Positions 9,972 to 19,793 of a DNA stretch of 64,000 nt are shown here, in pieces. The position numbers were made by a program, and so were the translations under genes. Origin of the DNA: Paenirhizobium daejeonense. Its GTDB lineage: Bacteria; Pseudomonadota; Alphaproteobacteria; Rhizobiales; Rhizobiaceae. The DNA is taken from positions 310,001-374,000 of the forward strand of contig NZ_JACLAL010000004.1 in assembly GCF_014280875.1 (NCBI RefSeq), given 5' to 3'. Positions within the stretch are counted from its first letter, which is position 1, and the number at the start of each line of letters is the position of its first letter. The notes beneath the pieces were generated by a model that saw only the letters and a program-made list of their open reading frames with translations, searched no databases and was not told where the DNA came from.

Positions 9972-12794
9972 ATGGCCAAGCCCGAATACGAACATGCGGA
10001 TCTGATCGACATCGCCTCGCTCAAGGCAGAGTGCGATACCATTGCCCGAACCCACGCCGGAAACCTTCTGGAGACGCGCGCCGCTCTCTTGCCGGTGCTG
10101 CGCAAGGCGAGCAATGACGGCCGCGAAAAGGCCCGTGAACTTTTGTTCAAGGACGGAAGCGGCCTGAGCTGCGCCCGGCGCATTTCCGATATTCAGGATC
10201 AGATCATCTCGGTGATCTTCGAGATCGCCATCATTCATCTCTATCCGGATAATGCCGATGGCATCGGTGTTGCCGCGGTCGGCGGTTATGGACGCGGTAC
10301 GCTGGCGCCGGGTTCCGATATCGACCTCCTTTTTCTCATGCCGCAGAAGCTCTCCGGCACCATGCACAAGGCGGTCGAATTCGTACTCTACCTGCTGTGG
10401 GATATGGGCTTCAAGGTCGGTCACGCCACCCGCAGCGTTGAGGAATGTATCCGCCTCTCCAAGGGCGACATGACGATCCGCACGGCGATCCTCGAGACCC
10501 GCTTCATCTGCGGCAAGGAAGAGCTCGTCGACGAATTGCATCGCCGTTTCGATCAGGAAGTGACAAACAATACGGCCCCTGAATTTATCGCAGCGAAGCT
10601 TGCCGAGCGGGACGAACGTCACCGCAAGGCTGGCGACAGCCGCTATTTGGTTGAGCCGAACGTCAAGGAAGGCAAGGGCGGCCTGCGCGACCTACAGACC
10701 CTCTTCTGGATCGCCAAGTACAAGTATCATGTCCGTGATTCCGGCGATCTCGTGCGCCTCGGCGTGCTTTCGCGTCAGGAGTGGCGCCTCTTCCAGAAGG
10801 CGGATGACTTCCTCTGGGCGGTGCGCTGCCACATGCATTATCTCACCGGCAAGCCGGAAGAGCGCCTCTATTTCGATATCCAGCCCGAGATTGCCCGCAA
10901 CCTCGGCTATCAGCCTCGCCCAGGTCTTTCGGCGGTCGAGCGCTTCATGAAGCACTACTTCCTGATAGCCAAGGACGTCGGCGATTTGACCCGCATTTTC
11001 GCCGCAACGCTCGAGGAGCAGCAGGCCAAGGCCGCGCCGGGCATCACGGCTGCCATCGGCCGCTTCGCCCACCGGCCGCGTAAGATCGCCGGCACGGTCG
11101 ACTTCCTCGACGACCGCGGCCGTATCGCGCTCGCCAAGCCGGATGTTTTCAAGCGCGATCCGATCGCCATCATGCGGCTCTTCCATGTCGCGGATCTCAA
11201 CGGCCTGGAGTTTCACCCCGACGCCCTGAAGGCGGTTACGCGGTCTCTTTCGCTGATCGACCATGATTTCCGCGAAAGCGAGGAGGCGAACCGCCTTTTC
11301 CTTGATGTGCTGACCTCCCGTCGCGATCCGGGCTTCATCCTGCGCCGCATGAACGAGGCTGGCGTTCTCGGTCGCTTCATTCCGGAATTCGGCAAGATCG
11401 TCTCGATGATGCAGTTCAATATGTATCATCACTACACCGTCGACGAGCACCTGATCCGCACGGTCGAGGTTCTGTCCGAGATCGACAAGGGCAAGGCCGA
11501 GGAGCTTCATCCGCTGGCCGCCAAGGTGATGCCGGCCATCGAGGAACGGCAGGCGCTCTACGTCGCTGTCCTGCTTCACGACGTCGCCAAGGGCCGGCAG
11601 GAGGATCACTCGATCGCTGGCGCGAGGGTTGCGCGTAAGCTTTGCCCGCGCTTCGGCCTGAACCCCAAGCAGACGGAACTCGTCGCCTGGCTTATCGAGC
11701 AGCATCTCCTGATGTCCATGGTCGCCCAGACCCGCGATCTGCACGACCGCAAGACGATCACCGACTTCGCCGAGAAGATCCAGTCACTGGACCGGCTGAA
11801 CATGATGCTGGTGCTGACCGTGTGCGATATCCGCGCCGTTGGCCCCGGTGTCTGGAACGGCTGGAAGGGCCAGCTTCTGCGCACTCTCTATTATGAAACA
11901 GAGTTGCTTCTGTCCGGCGGCTTCTCTCAGGTTCCCCGCAAGGAACGCGCCCGCCACGCGGCGGAACAGCTTGCCCATGCGCTCGGCGACTGGAGTCAGA
12001 AGGATCAGAAGCGCTACACCAAACTGCATTACGAACCCTATCTCCTGTCGGTTGCCCTGGAGGATCAGGTGCGCCACGCGCACTTCATTCGTCAGGCCGA
12101 CAAGGCGGGGCAGGCGCTTGCAACCATGGTGCGCACGGATTCCTTCCATGCGATCACCGAGATCACCGTTCTGGCGCCTGACCATCCGCGTCTGCTGTCG
12201 GTTATCGCGGGCGCTTGCGCGGCGGCAGGTGCCAACATTGCGGACGCGCAGATCTTCACCACGTCAGATGGGCGTGCGCTCGATACCATCATGGTCAACC
12301 GCGAATTCCCCATAGACGAGGATGAGATGCGCCGCGCCGCGACCATCAGCAAGATGATCGAGGACGTGCTCTCCGGCAAGAAGCGCCTGCCGGAAGTGAT
12401 TGCCACCCGCAGCAAGGGCAAGAAGAAGAACAAGACCTTCCCTGTGCAGCCGCATGTGACCATTGCCAATACGCTCTCCAACAAGTTCACCGTTGTCGAA
12501 GTCGAATGCCTTGACCGCATCGGTCTTCTGGCGGAGATCACGGCCGGGCTGGCTGACCTGTCGCTCGACATTCACTCGGCGCGCATCACAACCTTTGGTG
12601 AAAAGGTCATCGATACCTTCTATGTCACCGATCTGGTGGGCCAGAAGGTGACCAACGAGAACAGGCAGGCAAGCATTGCCAACAGGCTGAAGGCCGTTAT
12701 GGCCGAGCACGCAGAGGAGCCGCGCGAGCGCGCCACCGTTGCTGTTGCACCCCTTGCCCAACCGCAACCGCTGCCGAAGAAGGCCCGGGCCTGA
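9972..12794 (+). CDS. glnD: Bifunctional [protein-PII] uridylyltransferase/uridylyl-removing enzyme
   Basis: GlnD is the primary nitrogen sensor. It uridylylates PII proteins when glutamine is low and removes UMP when glutamine is high. The 940-residue protein has a nucleotidyltransferase domain with [18 protein letters not shown] (GG and DxD motifs, around residue 105), an HD hydrolase domain (HHYTVDEHL and LLHDVAKG, about 485-545), and two C-terminal ACT domains (about 730 and 845) that bind glutamine. The ATG at 9972 gives the usual start. An in-frame ATG at 9888 would add 28 basic residues without family support. murJ starts 1 base after the stop. Confidence 0.96.
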   Translation: MAKPEYEHADLIDIASLKAECDTIARTHAGNLLETRAALLPVLRKASNDGREKARELLFKDGSGLSCARRISDIQDQIISVIFEIAIIHLYPDNADGIGVAAVGGYGRGTLAPGSDIDLLFLMPQKLSGTMHKAVEFVLYLLWDMGFKVGHATRSVEECIRLSKGDMTIRTAILETRFICGKEELVDELHRRFDQEVTNNTAPEFIAAKLAERDERHRKAGDSRYLVEPNVKEGKGGLRDLQTLFWIAKYKYHVRDSGDLVRLGVLSRQEWRLFQKADDFLWAVRCHMHYLTGKPEERLYFDIQPEIARNLGYQPRPGLSAVERFMKHYFLIAKDVGDLTRIFAATLEEQQAKAAPGITAAIGRFAHRPRKIAGTVDFLDDRGRIALAKPDVFKRDPIAIMRLFHVADLNGLEFHPDALKAVTRSLSLIDHDFRESEEANRLFLDVLTSRRDPGFILRRMNEAGVLGRFIPEFGKIVSMMQFNMYHHYTVDEHLIRTVEVLSEIDKGKAEELHPLAAKVMPAIEERQALYVAVLLHDVAKGRQEDHSIAGARVARKLCPRFGLNPKQTELVAWLIEQHLLMSMVAQTRDLHDRKTITDFAEKIQSLDRLNMMLVLTVCDIRAVGPGVWNGWKGQLLRTLYYETELLLSGGFSQVPRKERARHAAEQLAHALGDWSQKDQKRYTKLHYEPYLLSVALEDQVRHAHFIRQADKAGQALATMVRTDSFHAITEITVLAPDHPRLLSVIAGACAAAGANIADAQIFTTSDGRALDTIMVNREFPIDEDEMRRAATISKMIEDVLSGKKRLPEVIATRSKGKKKNKTFPVQPHVTIANTLSNKFTVVEVECLDRIGLLAEITAGLADLSLDIHSARITTFGEKVIDTFYVTDLVGQKVTNENRQASIANRLKAVMAEHAEEPRERATVAVAPLAQPQPLPKKARA

Positions 12795-12795
12795 C

Positions 12796-14385
12796 ATGAG
12801 CCTCGTCAAGAAATTCATGACCGTCGGCGGCGCCACGCTCGGCAGCCGCGTCTTCGGGTTCGCCCGTGAAACACTGATGGCGGCGGCCCTCGGCACCGGG
12901 CCGATGGCAGACGTTTTCTACGCCGCCTTCCGCTTTCCGAACCTCTTTCGCCGGCTCTTTGCCGAAGGCGCTTTCAACGCCGCCTTCGTGCCTCTCTTCG
13001 CCAAGGAGATCGAGGCTAACGGCGTGGACGGTGCAAAACGCTTCTCCGAAGAGGTTTTCGGCGTTCTTTTCTCCGTACTGATGCTGATCACCATCGTCAT
13101 GGAACTCGCCATGCCGGTTCTGGTGTCGTGGATCATCGCGCCGGGCTTCGTCGGTGACGACGCCAAGTTCTCGCTCACCGTGCGCCTCGCCGCGGTGATG
13201 TTCCCCTACCTGATGTGTATGTCGCTGACGGCGATGCTGAGCGGCATGCTGAACTCGCTGCACCATTTCTTCGCGGCCGCGGTCGCACCGGTCTTCCTGA
13301 ACGTGATGATGATCAGCGCGCTGTTCTGGGCTCTCTACACGGGATCCGATCCGGAAGTGACGGCCTGGTATCTCTCGTGGTCGGTGCTTGGCGCGGGCAT
13401 TCTTCAGCTTGCCGTCGTATATGCTGGCGTGCGTCATGCCGGTATGAGCATTGCCTTCAAGTTTCCGCGCTTCACACCCAATGTGAAGCGCCTGTTGATT
13501 CTGGCCGTTCCCGCAGCCGTCACCGGCGGGATTACCCAGATCAACCAGATGATCGGGCAGGCGATCGCATCGGGCAAGGAGGGCGCCATCGCAGCGTTGC
13601 AATATGCCGATCGCATCTACCAGCTACCGCTCGGCGTGGTCGGCGTGGCCGTCGGCGTCGTTCTCCTTCCTGAACTCGCGCGGGCGCTGAAGGCCGGCTT
13701 TATGAAGGAAGCCGCCAACACCCAGAACCGCTCCATCGAATTCGTGCTGTTCCTGACGCTACCGGCCGCCGCCGCACTCTGGGTGCTCTCCGACGAGATC
13801 ATCCGCGTGCTCTATGAACGCGGCGCCTTTTCCGAGCAGAACACCTCCGTCGTCGCCGGCATCCTTGCCATATACGGTCTCGGCCTGCCGGGGTTCGTCC
13901 TGATCAAGGCCCTCCAGCCCGGCTTCTATGCGCGCGAGGACACGCGTACGCCGATGCGGTTCACCGGCATTTCCGTGGTCATCAATACGGCTCTCGCGGT
14001 TAGCCTTTTCCCTCTGATCGCGGAACGCGGTATTGCGGTTGCCGAAGCCGCAGCCGGCTGGACGAACACACTGCTGCTAGGTGCAACACTCTACCGGCGC
14101 GGCCATCTCGAATGGGAGTGGCCGCTCGTCGGGCGCGCGCTGAGGCTCGTGGCGGCCGCCGCCGTCATGTCGGGTGTGCTGGTCTATCTCCTGCACCTCT
14201 GGGCTGCCTGGTTCACTCCGCAGTCACCACTTTTGACGCAGGTCACTGCTCTCGGCGGCCTGATTGCCGTTGCCATGGTTGTCTATTTTGGTGTCGCCTT
14301 TGCCATCGGCGGAGCAAATCTCGGCATGTTGCGCCGTAACCTCAAGCGAAAGCCGAGCGAGGCCGCGCACCCCCCAGAGGCCTGA
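12796..14385 (+). CDS. murJ: Lipid II flippase MurJ (MviN)
   Basis: MurJ moves lipid-linked peptidoglycan precursor across the inner membrane. The 529-residue protein begins with the family hallmark (VGGATLGSRVFGFARETL), followed by ADVFYAAFRFPNLFRRLFAEGAF. That region holds the conserved Arg residues of the central cavity. About 14 hydrophobic segments follow, with DRIYQLPLGVVGVAVGVVLLP near residue 290. The ATG at 12796 lies 2 bases beyond the glnD stop, indicating co-transcription, as found in other rhizobia. An upstream in-frame start inside glnD is rejected. Confidence 0.96.
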   Translation: MSLVKKFMTVGGATLGSRVFGFARETLMAAALGTGPMADVFYAAFRFPNLFRRLFAEGAFNAAFVPLFAKEIEANGVDGAKRFSEEVFGVLFSVLMLITIVMELAMPVLVSWIIAPGFVGDDAKFSLTVRLAAVMFPYLMCMSLTAMLSGMLNSLHHFFAAAVAPVFLNVMMISALFWALYTGSDPEVTAWYLSWSVLGAGILQLAVVYAGVRHAGMSIAFKFPRFTPNVKRLLILAVPAAVTGGITQINQMIGQAIASGKEGAIAALQYADRIYQLPLGVVGVAVGVVLLPELARALKAGFMKEAANTQNRSIEFVLFLTLPAAAALWVLSDEIIRVLYERGAFSEQNTSVVAGILAIYGLGLPGFVLIKALQPGFYAREDTRTPMRFTGISVVINTALAVSLFPLIAERGIAVAEAAAGWTNTLLLGATLYRRGHLEWEWPLVGRALRLVAAAAVMSGVLVYLLHLWAAWFTPQSPLLTQVTALGGLIAVAMVVYFGVAFAIGGANLGMLRRNLKRKPSEAAHPPEA

Positions 14386-14386
14386 G

Positions 14387-14866
14387 TCACGGCTTCCTTC
14401 GCGGCTTGAAGTTGGCGAGGCTGCCCTTGCCGCCGCCCCTACCACAGTGCGCCCAGCGGCGCTTGGGCCCTATGTCGACATGCACGAGGCCATTGCAGTA
14501 TCGGCCGATGCCGCCGATACCGGGAGCGCCGGCCGCGGCCGCGAGAATTTGCCTTTCGGAAACGCCGGGTATCCGGAAATCCGCGGCATAGCACCGCGTG
14601 TGCTGCGAGCGGCCGGAATGGGGCCGGTGCCCGGAGGTAATCACCAGTCGCCGCCCGGTCTGTCTGGCGATGTGTGCGAGAATGATCCTGAGACCTAACG
14701 GAAAACAACTGGCCCGCACGCCGATCCGCTGCAGCGTGTAGGCGGCTGTGTAGTCGTGTTGTTTCAGTGTGGCAGTGCGGTTTTTCCGGGTTTCCCCGGC
14801 ATTGACGTCGACTTGTGTCGTGAGCGTCATAAGGCAGGCAAGCATGACGCGAATGGCCGTGTGCAT
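14387..14866 (-). CDS. Exported M15-type (YcbK/VanY-like) peptidase
   Basis: The 159-residue protein has a signal peptide (MHTAIRVMLACLMTLTTQVDVNA) and a peptidase M15_3-like domain. The zinc-site pattern is visible as SQHTRCYAADFRI (His and Asp ligands) and HVDIGPKRRW (second His), the arrangement of YcbK/DUF882 and VanY-like LD/DD-carboxypeptidases acting on peptidoglycan cross-links. The ATG at 14866 is supported by AGGGGGA 5 bases upstream; an in-frame ATG at 14926 would spoil the signal peptide. It converges on murJ with 1 base between the coding ends. Periplasmic cell-wall remodelling is inferred. Confidence 0.75.
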   Translation of the reverse strand: MHTAIRVMLACLMTLTTQVDVNAGETRKNRTATLKQHDYTAAYTLQRIGVRASCFPLGLRIILAHIARQTGRRLVITSGHRPHSGRSQHTRCYAADFRIPGVSERQILAAAAGAPGIGGIGRYCNGLVHVDIGPKRRWAHCGRGGGKGSLANFKPRRKP

Positions 14867-15081
14867 GGCATCCCCCTGAAAATGGCGCCCGTGAGCGGGA
14901 GCTGATTTCGGAGGCGGCAATTTCATTTCAGATTAAGGAGAAAATGTGGAATGCAATACCATTAATTAGGATTAACTATTTCTTGTATCACGATATGTCA
15001 AATGTTTGCCCGGATTGGTTCCTGCAGTTGATGGGAGGCTAGTGATAATGCATGGTTCGGCCTCCCGTTGTGGAGGTTCCT

Positions 15082-15477
15082 ATGTCTCGCCAGTCTGTCT
15101 TTCTCGTTACCATCGTTGTCGACGATTATGATCGCGCCAAGGCATTCTATTGCGGTTGTCTGGGGTTCGAGTGCCTTGAGGACAAGGATCTGCCGGACGC
15201 CAAGCGGTGGGTCGTGGTGAAGCCAGGGAGAGGCGAGGGTGCGGCCCTGTTACTGGCGCAGGCGGACGGTGAGGCCGAGCTTGCCGTGATCGGCAACCAG
15301 ACCGGCGGACGTGTTGGTTTCTTCCTGAAGACGGACGATTTTGCCCGCGATCACGCAGCCTTTGTCGCCGCGGGTGTGACCTTTCTTGAAGCGCCGCGAT
15401 ACGAGCCCTACGGTACGGTCGCCGTTTTCCGGGATCTTTACGGAAACCGCTGGGATCTCATAGAGCACGCGGCTTGA
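15082..15477 (+). CDS. VOC-family (glyoxalase/bleomycin-resistance fold) protein
   Basis: The 131-residue vicinal-oxygen-chelate protein is made of two beta-alpha-beta-beta-beta modules. DDYDRAKAFYCGCLGFE at the N-terminus and a final FRDLYGNRWDLIEH are typical of the family. The last Glu-type metal ligand region is present, but the substrate cannot be predicted; lactoylglutathione lyase is unlikely because family-specific residues are missing. The ATG at 15082 has GGAGG 5 bases upstream, so it is preferred to the GTG/ATG region at 15052. It stands alone after an AT-rich gap of about 215 bases (14867-15081) that presumably holds its promoter. Confidence 0.75.
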   Translation: MSRQSVFLVTIVVDDYDRAKAFYCGCLGFECLEDKDLPDAKRWVVVKPGRGEGAALLLAQADGEAELAVIGNQTGGRVGFFLKTDDFARDHAAFVAAGVTFLEAPRYEPYGTVAVFRDLYGNRWDLIEHAA

Positions 15478-15579
15478 CTGCGGCGAACGAGCCCCTTGAT
15501 TGCTGGCCCACGGCGGTGCATAAGCCCACCGTATTTCGATCGATAGATCGGGCCCTCCACCAGCCTGTTGAGGACAATC

Positions 15580-16644
15580 ATGGGTGAGTTCAAGCCGCTG
15601 GTTTTCTCCGGCGTTCAGCCGACCGGCAACCTTCATCTCGGTAATTATCTCGGCGCCATCAGAAAGTTCGTGGCCCTGCAGGAAAAAAACGACTGCATCT
15701 ATTGTGTCGTCGACCTGCACGCACTGACCGCGCAGCTCGTTCACGAAGACATGGCCAGCCAGATCCGTTCGATCACAGCGGCCTTCCTGGCGAGCGGCAT
15801 CGATCCGAAGAGCCATATCGTCTTCAACCAGTCGGCTGTGCCGCAGCATGCGGAACTCGCCTGGATTTTCAATTGCGTCGCCCGTATCGGCTGGATGAAC
15901 CGCATGACGCAGTTCAAGGACAAGGCCGGCAAGGACCGCGAGCAGGCCTCGCTCGGTCTTTACGCCTATCCGAGCCTGATGGCAGCGGACATCCTGGTTT
16001 ACCGCGCTACCCACGTTCCGGTGGGCGAGGACCAGAAGCAGCACCTTGAGCTGACCCGCGATATCGCCATGAAGTTCAATCTCGACTTCATGGAGCATAT
16101 TCGCCGTGCCGGCCAGGGCATCGACATCACCGTCGGTGACGAGCCCGTGCATGCCTATTTCCCGATGGTGGAGCCGTTGATCGATGGCCCTGCGCCGCGC
16201 GTCATGAGCCTCAAGGACGGCACCAAGAAGATGTCGAAGTCGGATCCGTCCGACCTCTCTCGCATCAACCTGATGGACGATGCCGAGACGATCTCGAAAA
16301 AGATTCGCAAGGCAAAGACCGATCCCGACGCGCTTCCGAGCGAGAGCGAGGGACTGAAGGGCCGCCCGGAAGCCGACAACCTCGTCGGAATCTTTGCGGC
16401 GCTGGCCGACAAGTCGAAGGAAGACGTGCTGAAGGACTTCGGCGGCCAGCAGTTCTCGGTCTTCAAGCCGGCTCTGGTGGAGCTTGCGGTGGATGTTCTG
16501 TCACCGATCAGCGCCGAGATGCGTAAGCTCATGGCCGATCCCGCCCACATCGACAGCATCCTGCGCGACGGCGGCGAACGGGCGCGGGCACGGGCCGAGA
16601 AAACCATGAACGAAGTCCGCGACATTATCGGTTTCGTGAAGTAA
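15580..16644 (+). CDS. trpS: Tryptophan--tRNA ligase
   Basis: TrpS charges tRNA-Trp with tryptophan. The 354-residue class I synthetase shows [18 protein letters not shown] (HIGH-type motif HLGN) near residue 10 and KKMSKSD (KMSKS motif) near residue 205. [13 protein letters not shown] lies near residue 150. The ATG at 15580 has GAGG 6 bases upstream; an in-frame TTG at 15568 lies inside that ribosome-binding region and is rejected. It is followed 84 bases later by the universal stress protein gene on the same strand. Confidence 0.97.
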   Translation: MGEFKPLVFSGVQPTGNLHLGNYLGAIRKFVALQEKNDCIYCVVDLHALTAQLVHEDMASQIRSITAAFLASGIDPKSHIVFNQSAVPQHAELAWIFNCVARIGWMNRMTQFKDKAGKDREQASLGLYAYPSLMAADILVYRATHVPVGEDQKQHLELTRDIAMKFNLDFMEHIRRAGQGIDITVGDEPVHAYFPMVEPLIDGPAPRVMSLKDGTKKMSKSDPSDLSRINLMDDAETISKKIRKAKTDPDALPSESEGLKGRPEADNLVGIFAALADKSKEDVLKDFGGQQFSVFKPALVELAVDVLSPISAEMRKLMADPAHIDSILRDGGERARARAEKTMNEVRDIIGFVK

Positions 16645-16728
16645 AGTCCCGACGAGTCACGCGGCCGTTCGACCGGAGCCGGCCACGGACAGGGCGAGAG
16701 ATAAACTGATCCGGCGGCGGGGTCCCGT

Positions 16729-17220
16729 ATGGTTTCAACACGGCTTTCACGCCTTGATGGTCACCGCCGCAAGTTCATGGCGGTGATCGACAATACGCCG
16801 GAATGCTCACGTGCTGTGCACTATGCCGGGCGCCGTGCGAAGAATTCCAACGGCGGCCTCGTGCTAATCTACGTCATTCCGGAAGGGGACTTCCAGCAAT
16901 GGCTCGGCGTCGAGGAGATCATGCGGGCTGAGGCGCGCGAGGAGGCAGAGGCCATCATGGCGAAGGCGGCCCAGACCGTGCGTGAGACGATCGGTATCGA
17001 GCCCGAGATCGTCATTCGCGAGGGCAGCGCCGCGACGCAGATCAACGCCCTTATTGAGGAGGACCGGGATATCGCAATTCTCGTTCTCGCTGCCGGTTCG
17101 ACCAAGGAAGGTCCCGGCCCGCTTGTCTCGATGATTGCGGGCCGCGGGGCCGCGTTCCCCATTCCGGTGACGGTTTTGCCGGATTCACTGACCGACGAGG
17201 AAATCGATGCACTTTGCTAG
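16729..17220 (+). CDS. Universal stress protein (UspA family)
   Basis: The 163-residue single-domain UspA protein begins with KFMAVIDNTPECSRAVHYA, the standard first strand and helix, and ends with FPIPVTVLPDSL. The usual ATP-binding loop (G-2X-G-9X-G-S/T) is only loosely recognisable in AAGSTKEGPGPLVSMIAGRG, so nucleotide binding is uncertain. It follows trpS in the same direction. Role in stress endurance is known for the family only in general terms. Confidence 0.85.
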   Translation: MVSTRLSRLDGHRRKFMAVIDNTPECSRAVHYAGRRAKNSNGGLVLIYVIPEGDFQQWLGVEEIMRAEAREEAEAIMAKAAQTVRETIGIEPEIVIREGSAATQINALIEEDRDIAILVLAAGSTKEGPGPLVSMIAGRGAAFPIPVTVLPDSLTDEEIDALC

Positions 17221-17435
17221 GACCATCATCCGTTCGGAGTGAAGCGAAGATCGATACGATTATGGTTCAAAAAGGAAAACGCGGGAGCGCCGATCGGATT
17301 CAGTCATACCGAAACGTGCTCCAGCAAGGATAGCAATCGTCAAATCTCACTTGAAGCGGCCTCCCATCGGGCCTATCTTCTTTTGAAGAATTCTAATTTT
17401 GTTGGCGACGAATGACAGGTCGCCCGGAGGTTCAG

Positions 17436-17999
17436 ATGTTCATCCAGACGGAATCTACGCCGAACCCGGCAACCCTGAAGTTCCTGCCGGGCAAGGTGGT
17501 GATGGAAAGCGGCACCGCCGAGTTCCGCGATGCCGCAAGTGCCGCGGTTTCTCCGCTCGCCGGCCGGCTCTTCGACATCCCCGGTGTCACAGGCGTTTTC
17601 TTCGGCTACGATTTCGTGACCGTTACCAAGGATGGCCCGGAATGGCCGCACCTGAAGCCCGCAATCCTCGGCACGATCATGGAACACTTCATGAGCGGCG
17701 CGAAGGTCATGGGATCCGCTGCCGCCTCCGACGAAGCCGATGCCGATGGCGAATTCTTCGAGGCCGGTGACGAGAACATCGTCGCCACCATCAAGGAACT
17801 CCTCGAAACGCGTGTCCGCCCCGCCGTTGCCCAGGATGGCGGCGACATCACCTTCCGAGGTTTCAAGGACGGCAAGGTCTATCTCAACATGAAGGGCGCC
17901 TGCTCGGGTTGCCCGTCCTCGACCGCCACGCTGAAGCATGGCGTGCAGAACCTGCTCAGGCATTTTGTGCCGGAAGTGCAGGAAGTCGAGGCGGTCTGA
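17436..17999 (+). CDS. Fe-S cluster carrier/scaffold protein NfuA-like (NifU C-terminal domain)
   Basis: The 187-residue protein has an N-terminal Nfu_N domain (MFIQTESTPNPATLKFLPG) and a C-terminal NifU-like domain (about residues 105-180). The cluster-binding Cys pair is in GACSGCPSS. Nfu proteins carry or assemble 4Fe-4S clusters for delivery to apo-enzymes; miaB, a 4Fe-4S enzyme, lies 3 kb downstream. The ATG at 17436 was chosen because GGAGG sits 5 bases upstream and because homologues start MFIQTE. The preceding gap (17221-17435) holds no recognisable gene. Confidence 0.9.
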   Translation: MFIQTESTPNPATLKFLPGKVVMESGTAEFRDAASAAVSPLAGRLFDIPGVTGVFFGYDFVTVTKDGPEWPHLKPAILGTIMEHFMSGAKVMGSAAASDEADADGEFFEAGDENIVATIKELLETRVRPAVAQDGGDITFRGFKDGKVYLNMKGACSGCPSSTATLKHGVQNLLRHFVPEVQEVEAV

Positions 18000-18021
18000 T
18001 ACGGACCGGCAGGGGGAGGGG

Positions 18022-18672
18022 ATGATCGTTCTGGCGATCGATACGGCGGGCGTGGATTGCTCCGCCGCGATCTATGACAGCAGCAAGGACAAGCTCCTGG
18101 GTGCCGCGACCGAAACCCTCGGCCGTGGTCACGCGGAGCATCTGATGCGCATGATCGACGAGGCGCTCGGACAGGCTTCGCTCTCTCTTGACGACGTCGA
18201 GCGTATCGCGGTCACGATCGGCCCGGGTTCTTTCACCGGTATCCGTGTGGGTGTCGCCACCGCGCGCGGTCTTGCGCTGGCGCTCGGTGTCGAGGCTGTC
18301 GGCGTTTCGACGCTTTCGGTATTGGCGAATGCGGCGAACGCAGCTGACGCGCCTGTGCTCGCCGCCATGGATGCCAAGCGCGAGGAAATCTATCTTCAGC
18401 CGTTTTCGGCCACGGGCACCGCGCTCGGCGAACCGCGCATCGAAAACCTCTCCGGCTTTGCTGCCCTCGTTCAGGACGAAGCCTATCGTGTCGTGGGTTC
18501 GGCGGAAGCCCTGCTTGCCGATCCTCAGGCCGTGACGCCACCGGATCACTTCCCGATCGGGATCGTGGCTCGCCTCGGTGCGGAGGGCGAAGCGACAAGC
18601 CCGCCGAAACCGCTCTATCTGCGTGGCCCCGATGCCAAGCCGCAGGCAGGGTTTGCGGTTGCCAGAACATGA
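18022..18672 (+). CDS. tsaB: tRNA threonylcarbamoyladenosine biosynthesis protein TsaB
   Basis: TsaB is the non-catalytic partner of TsaD in the threonylcarbamoyl transfer to A37 of ANN-decoding tRNAs. The 216-residue ASKHA-fold protein shows MIVLAIDTAGVDCSAAIYD, then IGPGSFTGIRVGVATARGLA near residue 70 and MDAKREEIYLQ near residue 115. The ATG at 18022 follows AGGGGGAGGGG. It lies 22 bases after the nfu stop and 19 bases before rimI, in an apparent operon. As in other alphaproteobacteria, rimI follows immediately. Confidence 0.93.
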   Translation: MIVLAIDTAGVDCSAAIYDSSKDKLLGAATETLGRGHAEHLMRMIDEALGQASLSLDDVERIAVTIGPGSFTGIRVGVATARGLALALGVEAVGVSTLSVLANAANAADAPVLAAMDAKREEIYLQPFSATGTALGEPRIENLSGFAALVQDEAYRVVGSAEALLADPQAVTPPDHFPIGIVARLGAEGEATSPPKPLYLRGPDAKPQAGFAVART

Positions 18673-18691
18673 AATACCAAGGCATCAGATA

Positions 18692-19189
18692 ATGCGCGAT
18701 ACCTACTTTTCCCGTCAGCCCGAATTCGAAATCGTCCCGATGACCGCGGAGCATTGTGCCGAGGTGGCCGAGCTCCATACGCTGCGCTTTGCGCGGCCGT
18801 GGAATGACGGTGAATTCCTGAGCCTGCTTCTGCAGCCGAGTTCCTTCGGCTTCGTCATGCGGCAGACCAATACGCTGATCTTTAGGGCGCCGCTTGCCGG
18901 TTTCGTGCTGGCCCGCGAGGTTGCGGGGGAAGCCGAAATCCTGACGATTGCCGTGAGTGAAAAATGCGCCCGCTTCGGTCTCGGATGGAGGCTGATGCAG
19001 GCGGCGATGCGCGAGGCGAGAAGCCGGGGCGGTGAAACCATGTTCCTGGAAGTCGATGACGGCAATGCGCCGGCCCTTGGCCTTTACCGGAAGCTCGGCT
19101 TCGAGAAGGCGGGAGAACGCCCGGCATATTATGCGGATGAAAATGGGCGGCGGTCGTCGGCGCTTGTCATGCGGCGCGATCTTCGCTAG
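18692..19189 (+). CDS. rimI: Ribosomal-protein-alanine N-acetyltransferase-like GNAT (RimI)
   Basis: The 165-residue GNAT-family protein resembles RimI, which acetylates the N-terminal Ala of ribosomal protein S18. The acetyl-CoA site is visible as RFGLGWRLMQAA (the R/Q-x-x-G-x-G/A loop) near residue 90, followed by FLEVDDGNAPALGLYRKLGFE, a typical RimI stretch. It follows tsaB by 19 bases, the usual tsaB-rimI pairing. The ATG at 18692 was preferred to in-frame starts inside tsaB. Confidence 0.85.
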   Translation: MRDTYFSRQPEFEIVPMTAEHCAEVAELHTLRFARPWNDGEFLSLLLQPSSFGFVMRQTNTLIFRAPLAGFVLAREVAGEAEILTIAVSEKCARFGLGWRLMQAAMREARSRGGETMFLEVDDGNAPALGLYRKLGFEKAGERPAYYADENGRRSSALVMRRDLR

Positions 19190-19335
19190 TTCGGTTTCAC
19201 TGTCCGAAGCGTGCCGCGCAAATCTGCGCATCGCTTTTGCGACGACGACACCGTAACAACAAGAATCTGAAGCGCGGGAGCTGATCCGAAAAGATCGCGA
19301 CGCGCGTCAGCCTTATCTGAAGAGATGCCGGGGCC

Positions 19336-19764
19336 ATGACCGATACTCCGAAATCGTTGGAAGCGTTGTGCGCCGAGCGAGGCATGCGCATGACCGAGCA
19401 GCGCCGCGTCATTGCGCGCATTCTGGAAGAATCGGAAGATCATCCCGATGTCGAGGAACTCTATCGGCGCTCGGTAAAGATCGACAGCCGCATTTCCATC
19501 TCGACGGTTTACCGCACGGTGAAGCTCTTCGAAGATGCCGGCATCATCGAGCGTCACGATTTTCGCGATGGCCGCTCGCGCTATGAAACGGTTCCGGAGG
19601 AGCATCACGATCATCTGATTGACCTCAAGAACGGCGATGTCATCGAGTTTCATTCGCCCGAAATCGAGGCCCTGCAGGAACGTATCGCTCGCGAACACGG
19701 CTTCAAGCTCGTCGGCCATCGTCTGGAACTCTATGGTGTTCCGATCGGCAAGGATGAAGGCTGA
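19336..19764 (+). CDS. mur: Fur-family regulator, Mur (manganese uptake regulator) type
   Basis: The 142-residue Fur-family repressor has a DNA-binding winged helix (residues about 1-85, with MRMTEQRRVIARIL and ISISTVYRTVKLFEDAGII) and a dimerisation/metal domain with HHDHLIDLKNGDVIEFH. It lacks the C-terminal CxxC zinc site of enterobacterial Fur, as in rhizobial Mur/Fur. In rhizobia this protein responds to Mn(II) and represses sitABCD and related genes. It lies 146 bases after rimI and just before olsA. No target operator was identified in this window. Confidence 0.88.
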   Translation: MTDTPKSLEALCAERGMRMTEQRRVIARILEESEDHPDVEELYRRSVKIDSRISISTVYRTVKLFEDAGIIERHDFRDGRSRYETVPEEHHDHLIDLKNGDVIEFHSPEIEALQERIAREHGFKLVGHRLELYGVPIGKDEG

Positions 19765-19793
19765 GCGATGACCTCTCTTCCGGAGGCTGCGGC